Assembly: GCF_029227915.1 (NCBI RefSeq)
Contig: NC_079879.1
Coordinates: 32,122,501 to 32,186,500 of the forward strand
Source: Hydractinia symbiolongicarpus
Taxonomy: Eukaryota > Cnidaria > Hydrozoa > Anthoathecata > Hydractiniidae
Reading direction: 5' to 3'
DNA length: 64,000 nt
Positions 1-13,647 of the stretch are shown here, piece after piece. A program made the translations under genes and the position numbers. A model generated the notes under the pieces. It was not told the origin of the DNA, did no database searches, and was given only the letters and a program-made list of their open reading frames with translations. Position 1 is the first letter of the stretch; the number at the start of each line of letters is the position of its first letter.

Positions 1-3000
1 TGATACCGTTAGAAAGTCAAAAAAATGTAGTTTTTGAAACCGTCTCTATTTCTTCAGCGCGAGCTAAAAGCTAGGATTGGTGCCACAGTAACAACTAACC
101 TACTTATCTACACTTTTAAATAAAGCGCTACCACAGAGCCCAGTGTAATCGCTGAGTTCGACCAATCATGTCAAATTAAGAAGAATGTTATTTCTTGGAG
201 TCCAATTGTCTCATTTATCATAATTATGAGGTTAAAGTCCAAAATCAGGTCAATTAAATCCCACAGTCCATCGTTTCACTGTTAAAAGCGATTCAACCTA
301 GTAATATCAGAAACATATCGCTAAATATATGTTGGTACGAATATGTGACGCAAACGTTGTAACTCAACCGGACTGATACCGTTAGAAAGTCAAAGAAATG
401 TAGTTTTTGAAACCGTCTCTATTTCTTCAGCGCGAGCTAAAAGCTAGGATTGGTGCCACAGTAACAACTAACTTACTTATCTACACTTTTAGATAAAGCG
501 CTACCACAGAGCCCAGTGTAATCGCTGAGTTCGACCAATCATATCAAATTAAGAAGAATGTTAATTCTGGGAGTCCAATTGTCTCATTTATCATATTTAT
601 AAGGTCAAAGTCCAAAATCAGGTCAATTAAATCCCACAGTCAATCGTTTCACTGTTAAAAGCGATTCAACCTAGTAATATCAGAAACATATCGCTAAATA
701 TATGTTGGTACGAATATGTGACGCAAACGTTGTAACTCAACTGGACTGATACCGTTAGAAAGTCAAAGAAATGTAGTTTTTGAAACCGTCTCTATTTTTT
801 CAGCGCGAGCTAAAAGCTAAGATAGGTCCCACAGTAAAAAATGACTTATTTATCTACAGTTTTAAATAAGGCGGTATCACAGCGGCCAGTGTAATAGTTG
901 AGTTCCAACAATCGTGTCAAATTATGAAGAATGCTTTATCTTGGTGTCCAATTGGCTCATTTATAACATTTGTAAGGTCAAAGCCCAAAATCAGTTCAAT
1001 TAAATCCCACAGGCAATCGTTTCGCTGTTAAAAGCGATTTAACCTAGTAATATCAGAGACATATCGCTAAATATATGTTGGTACGAATATGTGACGCAAA
1101 CGTTGTAACTCAACCGGACTGATACCGTTAGAATGTCAAAGAAATGTAGTTTTTGAAACCGTCTCTATTTCTTCAGCGCGAGCTAAAAGCTAGGATAGGT
1201 CCCACAGTAAAAAATGACTTATTTATCTACAGTTTTAAATAAGGCGGTATCACAGCGGCCAGTGTAATAGTTGAGTTCCAACAATCGTTTCAAATTATGA
1301 AGAATGCTATATCTTGGTGTCCAATTGGCTCATTTATAACATTTGTAAAGTCAAAGCCCAAAATCAGCTCAAATAATCCCACAGTCAATCGTTTCACTGT
1401 TAAAAGCGATTCAACCTAGTAATATCAGAAACATATCGCTAAATATATGTTGGTACGAATATGTGGCGCAAACGTTGTAACTCAACAGGACTGATACCGT
1501 TAGAAATTCAAAGAAATGTAGTTTTTGAAACCGTCTCTATCTCTTCAGCGCGAGCTAAAAGCTAGGATAGGTCCCACAGTAAAAAATGACTTATTTATCT
1601 ACAGTTTTAAATAAGGCGATATCACAGCGGCAAGTGTAATCGTTGAGTTCCAACAATCGTGTCAAATTATGAAGAATGTTATTTCTTGGAGTTCAATTGG
1701 CTCATTTATCACATTTGTAAGGTCAAAGCCCAAAATCAGTTCAATTAAATCCCACAGTCAATCGTTTCACTGTTAAAAGCGATTCAACCTAGTAATGTCA
1801 GAAACATATCGCTAAATATATGTTGGTACAAATATGTGACGCAAACGTTGTAACTCAACCGAACTGATACCGTTAGAAAGTCAAAAAAATGTAGTTTTTG
1901 AAACCGTCTCTATTTCTTCAGCGCGAGCTAAAAGCTAGGATTGGTGCCACAGTAACAACTAACCTACTTATCTACACTTTTAAATAAAGCGCTACCACAG
2001 AGCCCAGTGTAATCGCTGAGTTCGACCAATCATGTCAAATTAAGAAGAATGTTATTTCTTGGAGTCCAATTGTCTCATTTATCATATTTATGAGGTTAAA
2101 GTCCAAAATCAGGTCAATTAAATCCCACAGTCCATCGTTTCACTGTTAAAAGCGATTCAACCTAGTAATATCAGAAACATATCGCTAAATATATGTTGGT
2201 ACGAATAACTGACGCAAACGTTGTAACTCAACCGGACTGATACCGTTAGAAAGTCAAAGAAATGTAGTTTTTGAAACCGTCTCTATTTCTTCAGCGCGAG
2301 CTAAAAGCTAGGATTGGTGCCACAGTAACAACTAACTTACTTATCTACACTTTTAGATAAAGCGCTACCACAGAGCCCAGTGTAATCGCTGAGTTCGACC
2401 AATCATGTCAAATTAAGAAGAATGTTATTTCTTGGAGTCCAATTGTCTCATTTATCATATTTATAAGGTCAAAGTCCAAAATCAGGTCAATTAAATCCCA
2501 CAGTCAATCGTTTCACTGTTAAAAGCGATTCAACCTAGTAATATCAGAAACATATCGCTAAATATATGTTGGTACGAATATGTGACGCAAACGTTGTAAC
2601 TCAACTGGACTGATACCGTTAGAAAGTCAAAGAAATGTAGTTTTTGAAACCGTCTCTATTTTTTCAGCGCGAGCTAAAAGCTAGGATAGGTCCCACAGTA
2701 AAAAATGACTTATTTATCTACAGTTTTAAATAAGGCGGTATCACAGCGGCCAGTGTATTAGTTGAGTTCCAACAATCGAGTCAAATTATGAAGAATGCTA
2801 TATCTTGGTGTCCAATTGGCTCATTTATAACATTTGTAAGGTCAAAGCCCAAAATCAGTTCAATTAAATCCCACAGGCAATCGTTTCGCTGTTAAAAGCG
2901 ATTCAACCTAGTAATATCAGAGACATATCGCTAAATATATGTTGGTACGAATATGTGACGCAAACGTTGTAACTCAACCGGACTGATACCGTTAGAAAGT

Positions 3001-3729
3001 CAAAGAAATGTAGTTTTTGAAACCGTCTCTATTTCTTCAGCGCGAGCTAAAAGCTAGGATAGGTCCCACAGTAAAAAATGACTTATTTATCTACAGTTTT
3101 AAATAAGGCGGTATCACAGCGGCCAGTGTAATAGTTGAGTTCCAACAATCGTGTCAAATTATGAAGAATGCTATATCTTGGTGTCCAATTGGCTCATTTA
3201 TAACATTTGTAAGGTCAAAGCCCAAAATCAGCTCAATTAAATCCCACAGTCAATCGTTTCACTGTTAAAAGCGATTCAACCTAGTAATATCAGAAACATA
3301 TCGCTAAATATATGTTGGCACGAATATGTGGCGCAAACGTTGTAACTCAACCGGACTGATACCGTTAGAAATTCAAAGAAATGTAGTTTTTGAAACCGTC
3401 TCTATCTCTTCAGCGCGAGCTAAAAGCTAGGATAGGTCCCACAGTAAAAAATGACTTATTTATCTACAGTTTTAAATAAGGCGATATCACAGCGGCAAGT
3501 GTAATCGTTGAGTTCCAACAATCGTGTCAAATTAAGAAGAATGTTATTTCTTGGAGTCCAATTGGCTCATTTATCACATTTGTAAGGTCAAAGCCCAAAA
3601 TCAGTTCAATTAAATCCCACAGTCAATCGTTTCACTGTTAAAAGCGATTCAACCTAGTAATGTCAGAAACATATCGCTAAATATATGTTGGTACGAATAT
3701 GTGACGCAAACGTTGTAACTCAACCGAAC
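1..3729 (+). repeat. Tandem pair of 5-monomer higher-order units (about 1.86 kb each)
   Basis: Positions 1-1864 and 1865-3729 carry the same ordered series of five monomer subtypes with only scattered base differences. Examples are tgatacc..aaaaaaatg followed by the acctactta subtype, then the acttactta subtype, then three gtcccacag subtypes. The match between units is much closer than between neighbouring monomers within a unit, which is the hallmark of a higher-order repeat. Confidence 0.85.
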
Positions 3730-4849
3730 TGATACCGTTAGAAAGTCAAAAAAATGTAGTTTTTAAAAACCGTCTCTATTTCTTCAGCGCGAGATAAAAG
3801 CTAGGATTGGTGCCACAGTAACAACTAACCTACTTATCTACACTTTTAAATAAAGCGCTACCACAGAGCCCAGTGTAATCGCTGAGTTCGACCAATCATG
3901 TCAAATTAAGAAGAATGTTATTTCTTGGAGTCCAATTGTCTCATTTATCATATTTATGAGGTTAAAGTCCAAAATCAGGTCAATTAAATCCCACAGTCCA
4001 TCGTTTCACTGTTAAAAGCGATTCAACCTAGTAATATCAGAAACATATCGCTAAATATATGTTGGTACGAATATGTGACGCAAACGTTGTAACTCAACCG
4101 GACTGATACCGTTAGAAAGTCAAAGAAATGTAGTTTTTGAAACCGTCTCTATTTCTTCAGCGCGAGCTAAAAGCTAGGATTGGTGCCACAGTAACAACTA
4201 ATTTACTTATCTACACTTTTAGATAAAGCGCTACCACAGAGCCCAGTGTAATCGCTGAGTTCGACCAATCATGTCAAATTAAGAAGAATGTTATTTCTTG
4301 GAGTCCAATTGTCTCATTTATCATATTTATAAGGTCAAAGTCCAAAATCAGGTCAATTAAATCCCACAGTCAATCGTTTCGCTGTTAAAAGCGATTCAAC
4401 CTAGTAATATCAGAGACATATCGCTAAATACATGCTGGTATGAAAGTGTGACGCAAACGTTGTAACTCAACTGGACTGATACCGTTAGAAAGTCAAAGAA
4501 ATGTAGTTTTTGAAACCGTCTCTATTTTTTCAGCGCGAGCTAAAAGCTAGGATAGGTCTCACAGTAAAAAATGACTTATTTATCTACAGTTTTAAATAAG
4601 GCGGTATCACAGCGGCCAGTGTAATAGTTGAGTTCCAACAATCGTGTCAAATTATGAAGAATGCTATATCTTGGTGTCCAATTGGCTCATTTATAACATT
4701 TGTAAGGTCAAAGCCCAAAATCAGTTCAATTAAATCCCACAGGCAATCGTTTCGCTGTTAAAAGCGATTCAACCTAGTAATATCAGAGACATATCGCTAA
4801 ATATATGTTGGTACGAATATGTGACGCAAACGTTGTAACTCAACCGGAC

Positions 4850-5594
4850 TGATACCGTTAGAAAGTCAAAGAAATGTAGTTTTTGAAACCGTCTCTATTT
4901 CTTCAGCGTGAGCTAAAACCTAGGATTGGTGCCACAGTAACAACTAACTTCTTTATCTACACTTTTAAATAAAGCGCTACCACAGAGCCCAGTGTAATCG
5001 TTGAGTTCCAACAATCGTGTCAAATTATGAAGAATGTTATTTCTTGGAGTCCAATTGGCTCATTTATCACATTTGTAAGGTCAAAGCCCAAAATCAGTTT
5101 AATTAAATCCCACAGTCAATCGTTTCACTGGTAAAAGCGATTCAACCTAGTAATATCAGAAACATATCGCTAAGTACATGTTGGTACGAATATGAGACGC
5201 AAACGTTGTAACTCGAACGGACTGATACCGTTAGAAAGTCAAAGAAATGTAGTTTTTGAAACCGTCTCTATTTCTTCAGCGCGAGCTAACAGCTAGGGTA
5301 GCTCCCACAGTAAAAAATGACTTATTTATCTGCAGTTTTAAATAAGGGGCTATCACAGCGGCCAGTGTAATCGTTGAGTTCCAACAATCGTGTCAAATTA
5401 TGAAGAATGTTATATCTTGGAGTCCAATTGGCTTATTTATCACATTTGTAAGGTCAAAGCCCAAAATCAGTTCAATTAAATCCCACAGGCAATCGTTTCG
5501 CTGTTAAAAGCGATTCAACCTAGTAATATCAGAGACATATCGCTAAATACATGCTGGTACGAAAGTGTGACGCAACCGTTGTAACTCAAACGCA
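4850..5594 (+). repeat. Two-monomer cassette recurring at 7461-8206 and 11939-12682
   Basis: This cassette is marked by gcgtgagctaaaa followed one monomer later by cagctagggtagctccc. It appears three times, at 4850, 7461 and 11939, which are 7 and 12 monomers apart. It shows that the 5-mer series was rearranged into larger compound units on the left side of the window. Confidence 0.75.
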
Positions 5595-8500
5595 CTGATA
5601 CCGTTAGAAAGTCAAAGAAATGTAGTTTTTGAAACCGTCTCTATCTCTTCAGCGCGAGCTAAAAGCTAGGATAGGTCCCACAGTAAAAAATGACTTATTT
5701 ATCTACAGTTTTAAATAAGGCGATATCACAGCGGCAAGTGTAATCGTTGAGTTCCAACAATCGTGTCAAATTATGAAGAATGTTATTTCTTGGAGTCCAA
5801 TTGGCTCATTTATCACATTTGTAAGGTCAAAGCCCAAAATCAGTTCAATTAAATCCCACAGTCAATCGTTTCACTGTTAAAAGCGATTCAACCTAGTAAT
5901 GTCAGAAACATATCGCTAAATATATGTTGGTACGAATATGTGACGCAAACGTTGTAACTCAACCGAACTGATACCGTTAGAAAGTCAAAAAAATGTAGTT
6001 TTTAAAAACCGTCTCTATTTCTTCAGCGCGAGATAAAAGCTAGGATTGGTGCCACAGTAACAACTAACCTACTTATCTACACTTTTAAATAAAGCGCTAC
6101 CACAGAGCCCAGTGTAATCGCTGAGTTCGACCAATCATGTCAAATTAAGAAGAATGTTATTTCTTGGAGTCCAATTGTCTCATTTATCATATTTATGAGG
6201 TTAAAGTCCAAAATCAGGTCAATTAAATCCCACAGTCCATCGTTTCACTGTTAAAAGCGATTCAACCTAGTAATATCATAAACATATCGCTAAATATATG
6301 TTGGTACGAATATGTGACGCAAACGTTGTAACTCAACCGGACTGATACCGTTAGAAAGTCAAAGAAATGTAGTTTTTGAAACCGTCTCTATTTCTTCAGC
6401 GCGAGCTAAAAGCTAGGATTGGTGCCACAGTAACAACTAACTTACTTACTACACTTTTAGATAAAGCGCTACCACAGAGCCCAGTGTAATCGCTGAGTTC
6501 GACCAATCATGTCAAATTAAGAAGAATGTTATTTCTTGGAGTCCAATTGTCTCATTTATCATATTTATAAGGTCAAAGTCCAAAATCAGGTCAATTAAAT
6601 CCCACAGTCAATCGTTTCACTGTTAAAAGCGATTCAACCTAGTAATATCAGAAACATATCGCTAAATATATGTTGGTACGAATATGTGACGCAAACGTTG
6701 TAACTCAACTGGACTGATACCGTTAGAAAGTCAAAGAAATGTAGTTTTTGAAACCGTCTCTATTTTTTCAGCGCGAGCTAAAAGCTATGATAGGTCCCAC
6801 AGTAAAAAATGACTTATTTATCTACAGTTTCAAATAAGGCGGTATCACAGCGGCCAGTGTAATAGTTGAGTTCCAACAATCGTGTCAAATTATGAAGAAT
6901 GCTATATCTTGGTGTCCAATTGTCTCATTTATCATATTTATAAGGTCAAAGTCCAAAATCAGGTCAATTAAATCCCACAGTCAATCGTTTCACTGTTAAA
7001 AGCGATTCAACCTAGTAATATCAGAAACATATCGCTAAATATATGTTGGTACGAATATGTGACGCAAACGTTGTAACTCAACTGGACTGATACCGTTAGA
7101 AAGTCAAAGAAATGTAGTTTTTGAAACCGTCTCTATTTTTTCAGCGCGAGCTAAAAGCTAGGATAGGTCCCACAGTAAAAAATGACTTATTTATCTACAG
7201 TTTTAAATAAGGCGGTATCACAGCGGCCAGTGTAATAGTTGAGTTCCAACAATCGTGTCAAATTATGAAGAATGCTATATCTTGGTGTCCAATTGGCTCA
7301 TTTATAACATTTGTAAGGTCAAAGCCCAAAATCAGTTCAATTAAATCCCACAGGCAATCGTTTCGCTGTTAAAAGCGATTAAACCTAGTAATATCAGAGA
7401 CATATCGCTAAATATATGTTGGTACGAATATGTGACGCAAACGTTGTAACTCAACCGGACTGATACCGTTAGAAAGTCAAAGAAATGTAGTTTTTGAAAC
7501 CGTCTCTATTTCTTCAGCGTGAGCTAAAACCTAGGATTGGTGCCACAGTAACAACTAACTTCTTTATCTACACTTTTAAATAAAGCGCTACCACAGAGCC
7601 CAGTGTAATCGTTGAGTTCCAACAATCGTGTCAAATTATGAAGAATGTTATTTCTTGGAGTCCAATTGGCTCATTTATCACATTTGTAAGGTCAAAGCCC
7701 AAAATCAGTTCAATTAAATCCCACAGTCAATCGTTTCACTGGTAAAAGCGATTCAACCTAGTAATATCAGAAACATATCGCTAAGTACATGTTGGTACGA
7801 ATATGAGACGCAAACGTTGTAACTCGAACGGACTGATACCGTTAGAAAGTCAAAGAAATGTAGTTTTTGAAACCGTCTCTATTTCTTCAGCGCGAGCTAA
7901 CAGCTAGGGTAGCTCCCACAGTAAAAAATGACTTATTTATCTGCAGTTTTAAATAAGGGGCTATCACAGCGGCCAGTGTAATCGTTGAGTTCCAACAATC
8001 GTGTCAAATTATGAAGAATGTTATATCTTGGAGTCCAATTGGCTTATTTATCACATTTGTAAGGTCAAAGCCCAAAATCAGTTCAATTAAATCCCACAGG
8101 CAATCGTTTCGCTGTTAAAAGCGATTCAACCTAGTAATATCAGAGACATATCGCTAAATACATGCTGGTACGAAAGTGTGACGCAACCGTTGTAACTCAA
8201 ACGCACTGATACCGTTAGAAAGTCAAAGAAATGTAGTTTTTGAAACCGTCTCTATTTCTTCAGCGCGAGCTAACGGCTAGGATTGGTTCCACAGTGAAAA
8301 ATGACTTATTTATCTACATTATTAAAAAAGGCGCTATCACAGCGCCCAGTGTAATCGCTGAGTTCCAGCAATCATGTGAAAGTGAGAAAATTTTATTTCT
8401 TGGAGTCCAATTGGCTCATTTATCACATTTGTAAGGTCAAAGCCCAAAATCAGTTCAATTAAATCCCACAGTCAATCGTTTCACTGTTAAAAGCGATTCA

Positions 8501-11500
8501 ACCTAGTAATGTCAGAAACATATCGCTAAATATATGTTGGTACGAACATGTGACGCAAACGTTGTAACTCAACCGAACTGATACCGTTAGAAAGTCAAAA
8601 AAATGTAGTTTTTGAAACCGTCTCTATTTCTTCAGCGGGAGCTAAAAGCTAGGATTGGTGCCACAGTAACAACTAACCTACTTATCTACACTTTTAAATA
8701 AAGCGCTACCACAGAGCCCAGTGTAATCGCTGAGTTTGACCAATCATGTCAAATTAAGAAGAATGTAATTTCTTGGAGTCCAATTGTCTCATTTATCATA
8801 TTTATGAGGTTAAAGTCCAAAATCAGGTCAATTAAATCCCACAGTCCATCGTTTCACTGTTAAAAGCGATTCAACCTAGTAATATCAGAAACATATCGCT
8901 AAATATATGTTGGTACGAATAACTGACGCAAACGTTGTAACTCAACCGGACTGATACCGTTAGAAAGTCAAAGAAATGTAGTTTTTGAAACCGTCTCTAT
9001 TTCTTCAGCGCGAGCTAAAAGCTAGGATTGGTGCCACAGTAACAACTAACTTACTTATCTACACTTTTAGATAAAGCGCTACCACAGAGCCCAGTGTAAT
9101 CGCTGAGTTCGACCAATCATGTCAAATTAAGAAGAATGTTATTTCTTGGAGTCCAATTGTCTCATTTATCATATTTATAAGGTCAAAGTCCAAAATCAGG
9201 TCAATTAAATCCCACAGTCAATCGTTTCACTGTTAAAAGCGATTCAACCTAGTAATATCAGAAACATATCGCTAAATATATGTTGGTACGAATATGTGAC
9301 GCAAACGTTGTAACTCAACTGGACTGATACCGTTAGAAAGTCAAAGAAATGTAGTTTTTGAAACCGTCTCTATTTTTTCAGCGCGAGCTAAAAGCTAGGA
9401 TAGGTCCCACAGTAAAAAATGACTTATTTATCTACAGTTTTAAATAAGGCGGTATCACAGCGGCCAGTGTAATAGTTGAGTTCCAACAATCGTGTCAAAT
9501 TATGAAGAATGCTATATCTTGGTGTCCAATTGGCTCATTTATAACATTTGTTAGGTCAAAGCCCAAAATCAGTTCAATTAAATCCCACAGGCAATCGTTT
9601 CGCTGTTAAAAGCGATTCAACCTAGTAATATCAGAGACATATCGCTAAATATATGTTGGTACGAATATGTGACGCAAACGTTGTAACTCAACCGGACTGA
9701 TACCGTTAGAAAGTTAAAGAAATGTAGTTTTTGAAACCGTCTCTATCTCTTCAGCGCGAGCTAAAAGCTAGGATAGGTCCCACAGTAAAAAATGACTTAT
9801 TTATCTACAGTTTTAAATAAGGCGATATCACAGCGGCAAGTGTAATCGTTGAGTTCCAACAATCGTGTCAAATTATGAAGAATGTTTTTTCTTGGAGTCC
9901 AATTGGCTCATTTATCACATTTGTATGGTCAAAGCCCAAAATCAGATCAATTAAATCCCACAGTCAATCGTTTCACTGTTAAAAGCGATTCAACCTAGTA
10001 ATGTCAGAAACATATCGCTAAATATATGTTGGTACGAATATGTGACGCAAACGTTGTAACTCACCCGAACTGATACCGTTAGAAAGTCAAAAAAATGTAG
10101 TTTTTAAAAACCGTCTCTATTTCTTCAGCGCGAGCTAAAAGCTAAGATTGGTGCCACAGTAACAACTAACCTACTTATCTACACTTTTAAATAAAGCGCT
10201 ACCACAGAGCCCAGTGTAATCGCTGAGTTCGACCAATCATGTCAAATTAAGAAGAATGTTATTTCTTGGAGTCCAATTGTCTCATTTATCATATTTATGA
10301 GGTTAAAGTCCAAAATCAGGTCAATTAAATCCCACAGTCCATCGTTTCACTGTTAAAAGCGATTCAACCTAGTAATATCAGAAACATATCGCTAAATATA
10401 TGTTGGTACGAATATGTGACGCAAACGTTGTAACTCAACCGGACTGATACCGTTAGAAAGTCAAAGAAATGTAGTTTTTGAAACCGTCTCTATTTCTTCA
10501 GCGCAAGCTAAAAGCTAGGATTGGTGCCACAGTAACAACTAACTTACTTATCTACACTTTTAGATAAAGCGCTACCACAGAGCCCAGTGTAATCGCTGAG
10601 TTCGACCAATCATGTCAAATTAAGAAGAATGTTATTTCTTGGAGTCCAATTGTCTCATTTATCATATTTATAAGGTCAAAGTCCAAAATCAGGTCAATTA
10701 AATCCCACAGTCAATCGTTTCACTGTTAAAAGCGATTCAACCTAGTAATATCAGAAACATATCGCTAAATATATGTTGGTACGAATATGTGACGCAAACG
10801 TTGTAACTCAACTGGACTGATACCGTTAGAAAGTCAAAGAAATGTAGTTTTTGAAACCGTCTCTATTTTTTCAGCGCGAGCTAAAAGCTAGGATAGGTCC
10901 CACAGTAAAAAATGGCTTATTTATCTACAGTTTTAAATAAGGCGGTATCACAGCGGCCAGTGTAATAGTTGAGTTCCAACAATCGTGTCAAATTATGAAG
11001 AATGCTATATCTTGGTGTCCAATTGTCTCATTTATCATATTTATAAGGTCAAAGTCCAAAATCAGGTCAATTAAATCCCACAGTCAATCGTTTCACTGTT
11101 AAAAGCGATTCAATCTAGTAATATCAGAAACATATCGCTAAATATATGTTGGTACGAATATGTGACGCAAACGTTGTAACTCAACTGGACTGATACCGTT
11201 AGAAATTTAAAGAAATGTAGTTTTTGAAACCGTCTCTATTTTTTCAGCGCGAGCTAAAAGCTAGGATAGGTCCCACAGTAAAAAATGACTTATTTATCTA
11301 CAGTTTTAAATAAGGCGGTATCACAGCGGCCAGTGTAATAGTTGAGTTCCAACAATCGTGTCAAATTATGAAGAATGCTATATCTTGGTGTCCAATTGGC
11401 TCATTTATAACATTTGTAAGGTCAAAGCCCAAAATCAGTTCAATTAAATCCCACAGTCAATCGTTTCGCTGTTAAAAGCGATTCAACCTAGTAATATCAG

Positions 11501-12805
11501 AGACATATCGCTAAATATATGTTGGTACGAATATGTGACGCAAACGTTGTAACTCAACCGGACTGATACCGTTAGAAAGTCAAAGAAATGTAGTTTTTGA
11601 AACCGTCTCTATTTCTTCAGCGCAAGCTAAAAGCTAGGATAGGTCCCACAGTAAAAATGACTTATTTATCTACAGTTTTAAATAAAGCGCTACCACAGCG
11701 GCCAGTGTAATAGTTGAGTTCCAACAATCGTGTCAAATTATGAAGAATGCTATATCTTGGTGTCCAGTTGGCTCATTTATAACATTTGTAAGGTCAAAAG
11801 CCCAAAATCAGTTCAATTAAATCCCACAGGCAATCGTTTCGCTGTTAAAAGCGATTCAACCTAGTAATATCAGAGACATATCGCTAAATATATGTTGGTA
11901 CGAATATGTGACGCAAACGTTGTAACTCAACCGGACTGATACCGTTAGAAAGTCAAAGAAATGTAGTTTTTGAAACCGTCTCTATTTCTTCAGCGTGAGC
12001 TAAAAGCTAGGATTGGTGCCACAGTAACAACTAACTTCCTTATCTACACTTTTAAATAAAGCGCTACCACAGAGCCCAGTGTAATCGTTGAGTTCCAACA
12101 ATCGTGTCAAATTATGAAGAATGTTATTTCTTGGAGTCCAATTGGCTCATTTATCACATTTGTAAGGTCAAAGCCCAAAATCAGTTCAATTAAATCCCAC
12201 AGTCAATCGTTTCACTGGTAAAAGCGATTCAACCTAGTAATATCAGAAACATATCGCTAAGTATATGTTGGTACGAATATGAGACGCAAACGTTGTAACT
12301 CGAACGGACTGATACCGTTAGAACGTCAAAGAAATGTAGTTTTTGAAACCGTCTCTATTTCTTCAGCGCGAGATAACAGCTAGGGTAGCTCCCACAGTAA
12401 AAAATGACTTATTTATCTGCAGTTTTAAATAAGGGGCTATCACAGCGGCCAGTGTAATCGTTGAGTTCCAACAATCGTGTCAAATTATGAAGAATGTTAT
12501 ATCTTGGAGTCCAATTGGCTTATTTATCACATTTGTAAGGTCAAAGCCCAAAATCAGTTCAATTAAATCCCACAGGCAATCGTTTCGCTGTTAAAACCGA
12601 TTCAACCTAGTAATATCAGAGACATATCGCTAAATACATGCTGGTACGAAAGTGTGACGCAACCGTTGTAACTCAAACGCACTGATACCGTTAGAAAGTC
12701 AAAGAAATGTAGTTTTTGAAACCGTCTCTATTTCTTCAGCGCGAGCTAACGGCTAGGATTGGTTCCACAGTGAAAAATGACTTATTTATCTACATTATTA
12801 AAAAA

Positions 12806-12822
12806 GGCGCTATCACAGCGCC
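12806..12822 (+). other. Second short inverted repeat in the satellite monomer (example)
   Basis: GGCGCT, spacer ATCAC, AGCGCC. Complete in some monomer subtypes and degraded to GGCGGT or AGCGGC in others. Confidence 0.45.
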
Positions 12823-13510
12823 CAGTGTAATCGCTGAGTTCCAGCAATCATGTGAAAGTGAGAAAATTTTATTTCTTGGAGTCCAATTGGCTCATTTAAC
12901 ACATTTATATGTTCAAAGTCCAAAATTAGCTCAATTAAATCCTACAATCAATAGTTTCACTGTTAATAGCGAAGCAACCTAGTAATATCTAAAACATATT
13001 GCTAAATACATGTTGGTACGAATTTATGACGCAACCGTTGTAACTCATGCAGACTTGTACTGTGAGAAAATCAATGAAATGAAGTTTTTGAAACTTTCTC
13101 TGTTTCTTCAGCGCAAGCTAGCGGCTAGGATTGGTCCCACAGTAAAAAGTGACTTACTTATCTTTATTTTTAAATAAAGCGCTATCACAGCGCCCAGTGT
13201 AATCGCTGAGTTCCAGCAATCATGTCAAATTAAGAAGAATGTTATTTCTTGGATTGCAATTGGCTCATTTAACACATTTATAAGGTCAAGTCTAAAATCA
13301 GTTCAATTAAATCCCACAGTCAATCGCTTCACTGATAAAAGCGAAGCAACCTAGTAATATCTAGAACATATCGCCAAATACATGTTGGTACGAATATGCG
13401 ACGCAACCGTTGTAACTCAAACGGACTGATACCGTTAGAAAGTCAAAGAAATGTAGTTTTTGAAACTGTCTCTCTTTCTTCAGCGCGAGCTAACGGCTAG
13501 GATTGCTCCC

Positions 13511-13521
13511 ACAGTTAAAAA
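13511..13521 (-). repeat. Target-site duplication, 3' copy of element A
   Basis: acagttaaaaa here is the reverse complement of TTTTTAACTGT and matches the copy at 16745-16755. The same word flanks elements B and C and occurs once, with a final C, in two element-free monomers. Confidence 0.85.
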
Positions 13522-13554
13522 ACAAAATCCCTTTGAAGACATTGTCACATGCGA

Positions 13555-13571
13555 AGCTGAAGTCATCAGCT
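13555..13571 (-). other. Short hairpin in the 3' UTR of element A
   Basis: A perfect 6-bp stem, AGCTGA and TCAGCT, with a 5-nt loop lies in the 3' untranslated region. In R2-type elements the 3' UTR RNA structure is recognised by the reverse transcriptase; that role here is inference only. Confidence 0.4.
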
Positions 13572-13641
13572 GGCTCCACGTTAACCTTCACAGAACGACT
13601 ACCCCTCAGACATAACAAAGCAGAACGCATTATTACAAAAC

Positions 13642-13647
13642 TTTATT
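13642..13647 (-). promoter_or_regulatory. AATAAA polyadenylation-like signal overlapping the stop codon of element A
   Basis: Read on the minus strand, AATAAA contains the TAA that ends the endonuclease frame. About 120 nt of element sequence lie downstream, so cleavage here would leave out most of the 3' UTR. Confidence 0.4.

Larger units (their letters stand above)
1..13510 (+). repeat. 373-bp satellite array, left outer block
   Basis: Head-to-tail monomers; the anchor tgataccgttag begins at 1, 374, 747, 1120, 1492 and 1865, a period of 372-373 bp. Several monomer subtypes alternate, for example one with the motif gtgccacagtaacaac and one with gtcccacagtaaaaaatgac, so the block has irregular higher-order structure. 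A subtype with the junction aaccgaactgatacc recurs at 1865, 3730, 5969, 8579 and 10071, that is at 5, 6, 7 and 4 monomers. No gene is visible; the few short open frames are monomers that happen to lack stops. Monomers near 12.7-13.5 kb change subtype toward element A. Confidence 0.97.

Noticed and set aside
1-373. Monomer as an ancient dimer of about 186 bp
   Set aside because: The word cccacagt occurs twice per monomer about 177 and 196 bp apart, but the sequences after it align only weakly.
8240-8434. 64-codon open frame as a gene
   Set aside because: It starts at TTG inside an ordinary satellite monomer; sister monomers carry stops in the same frame.
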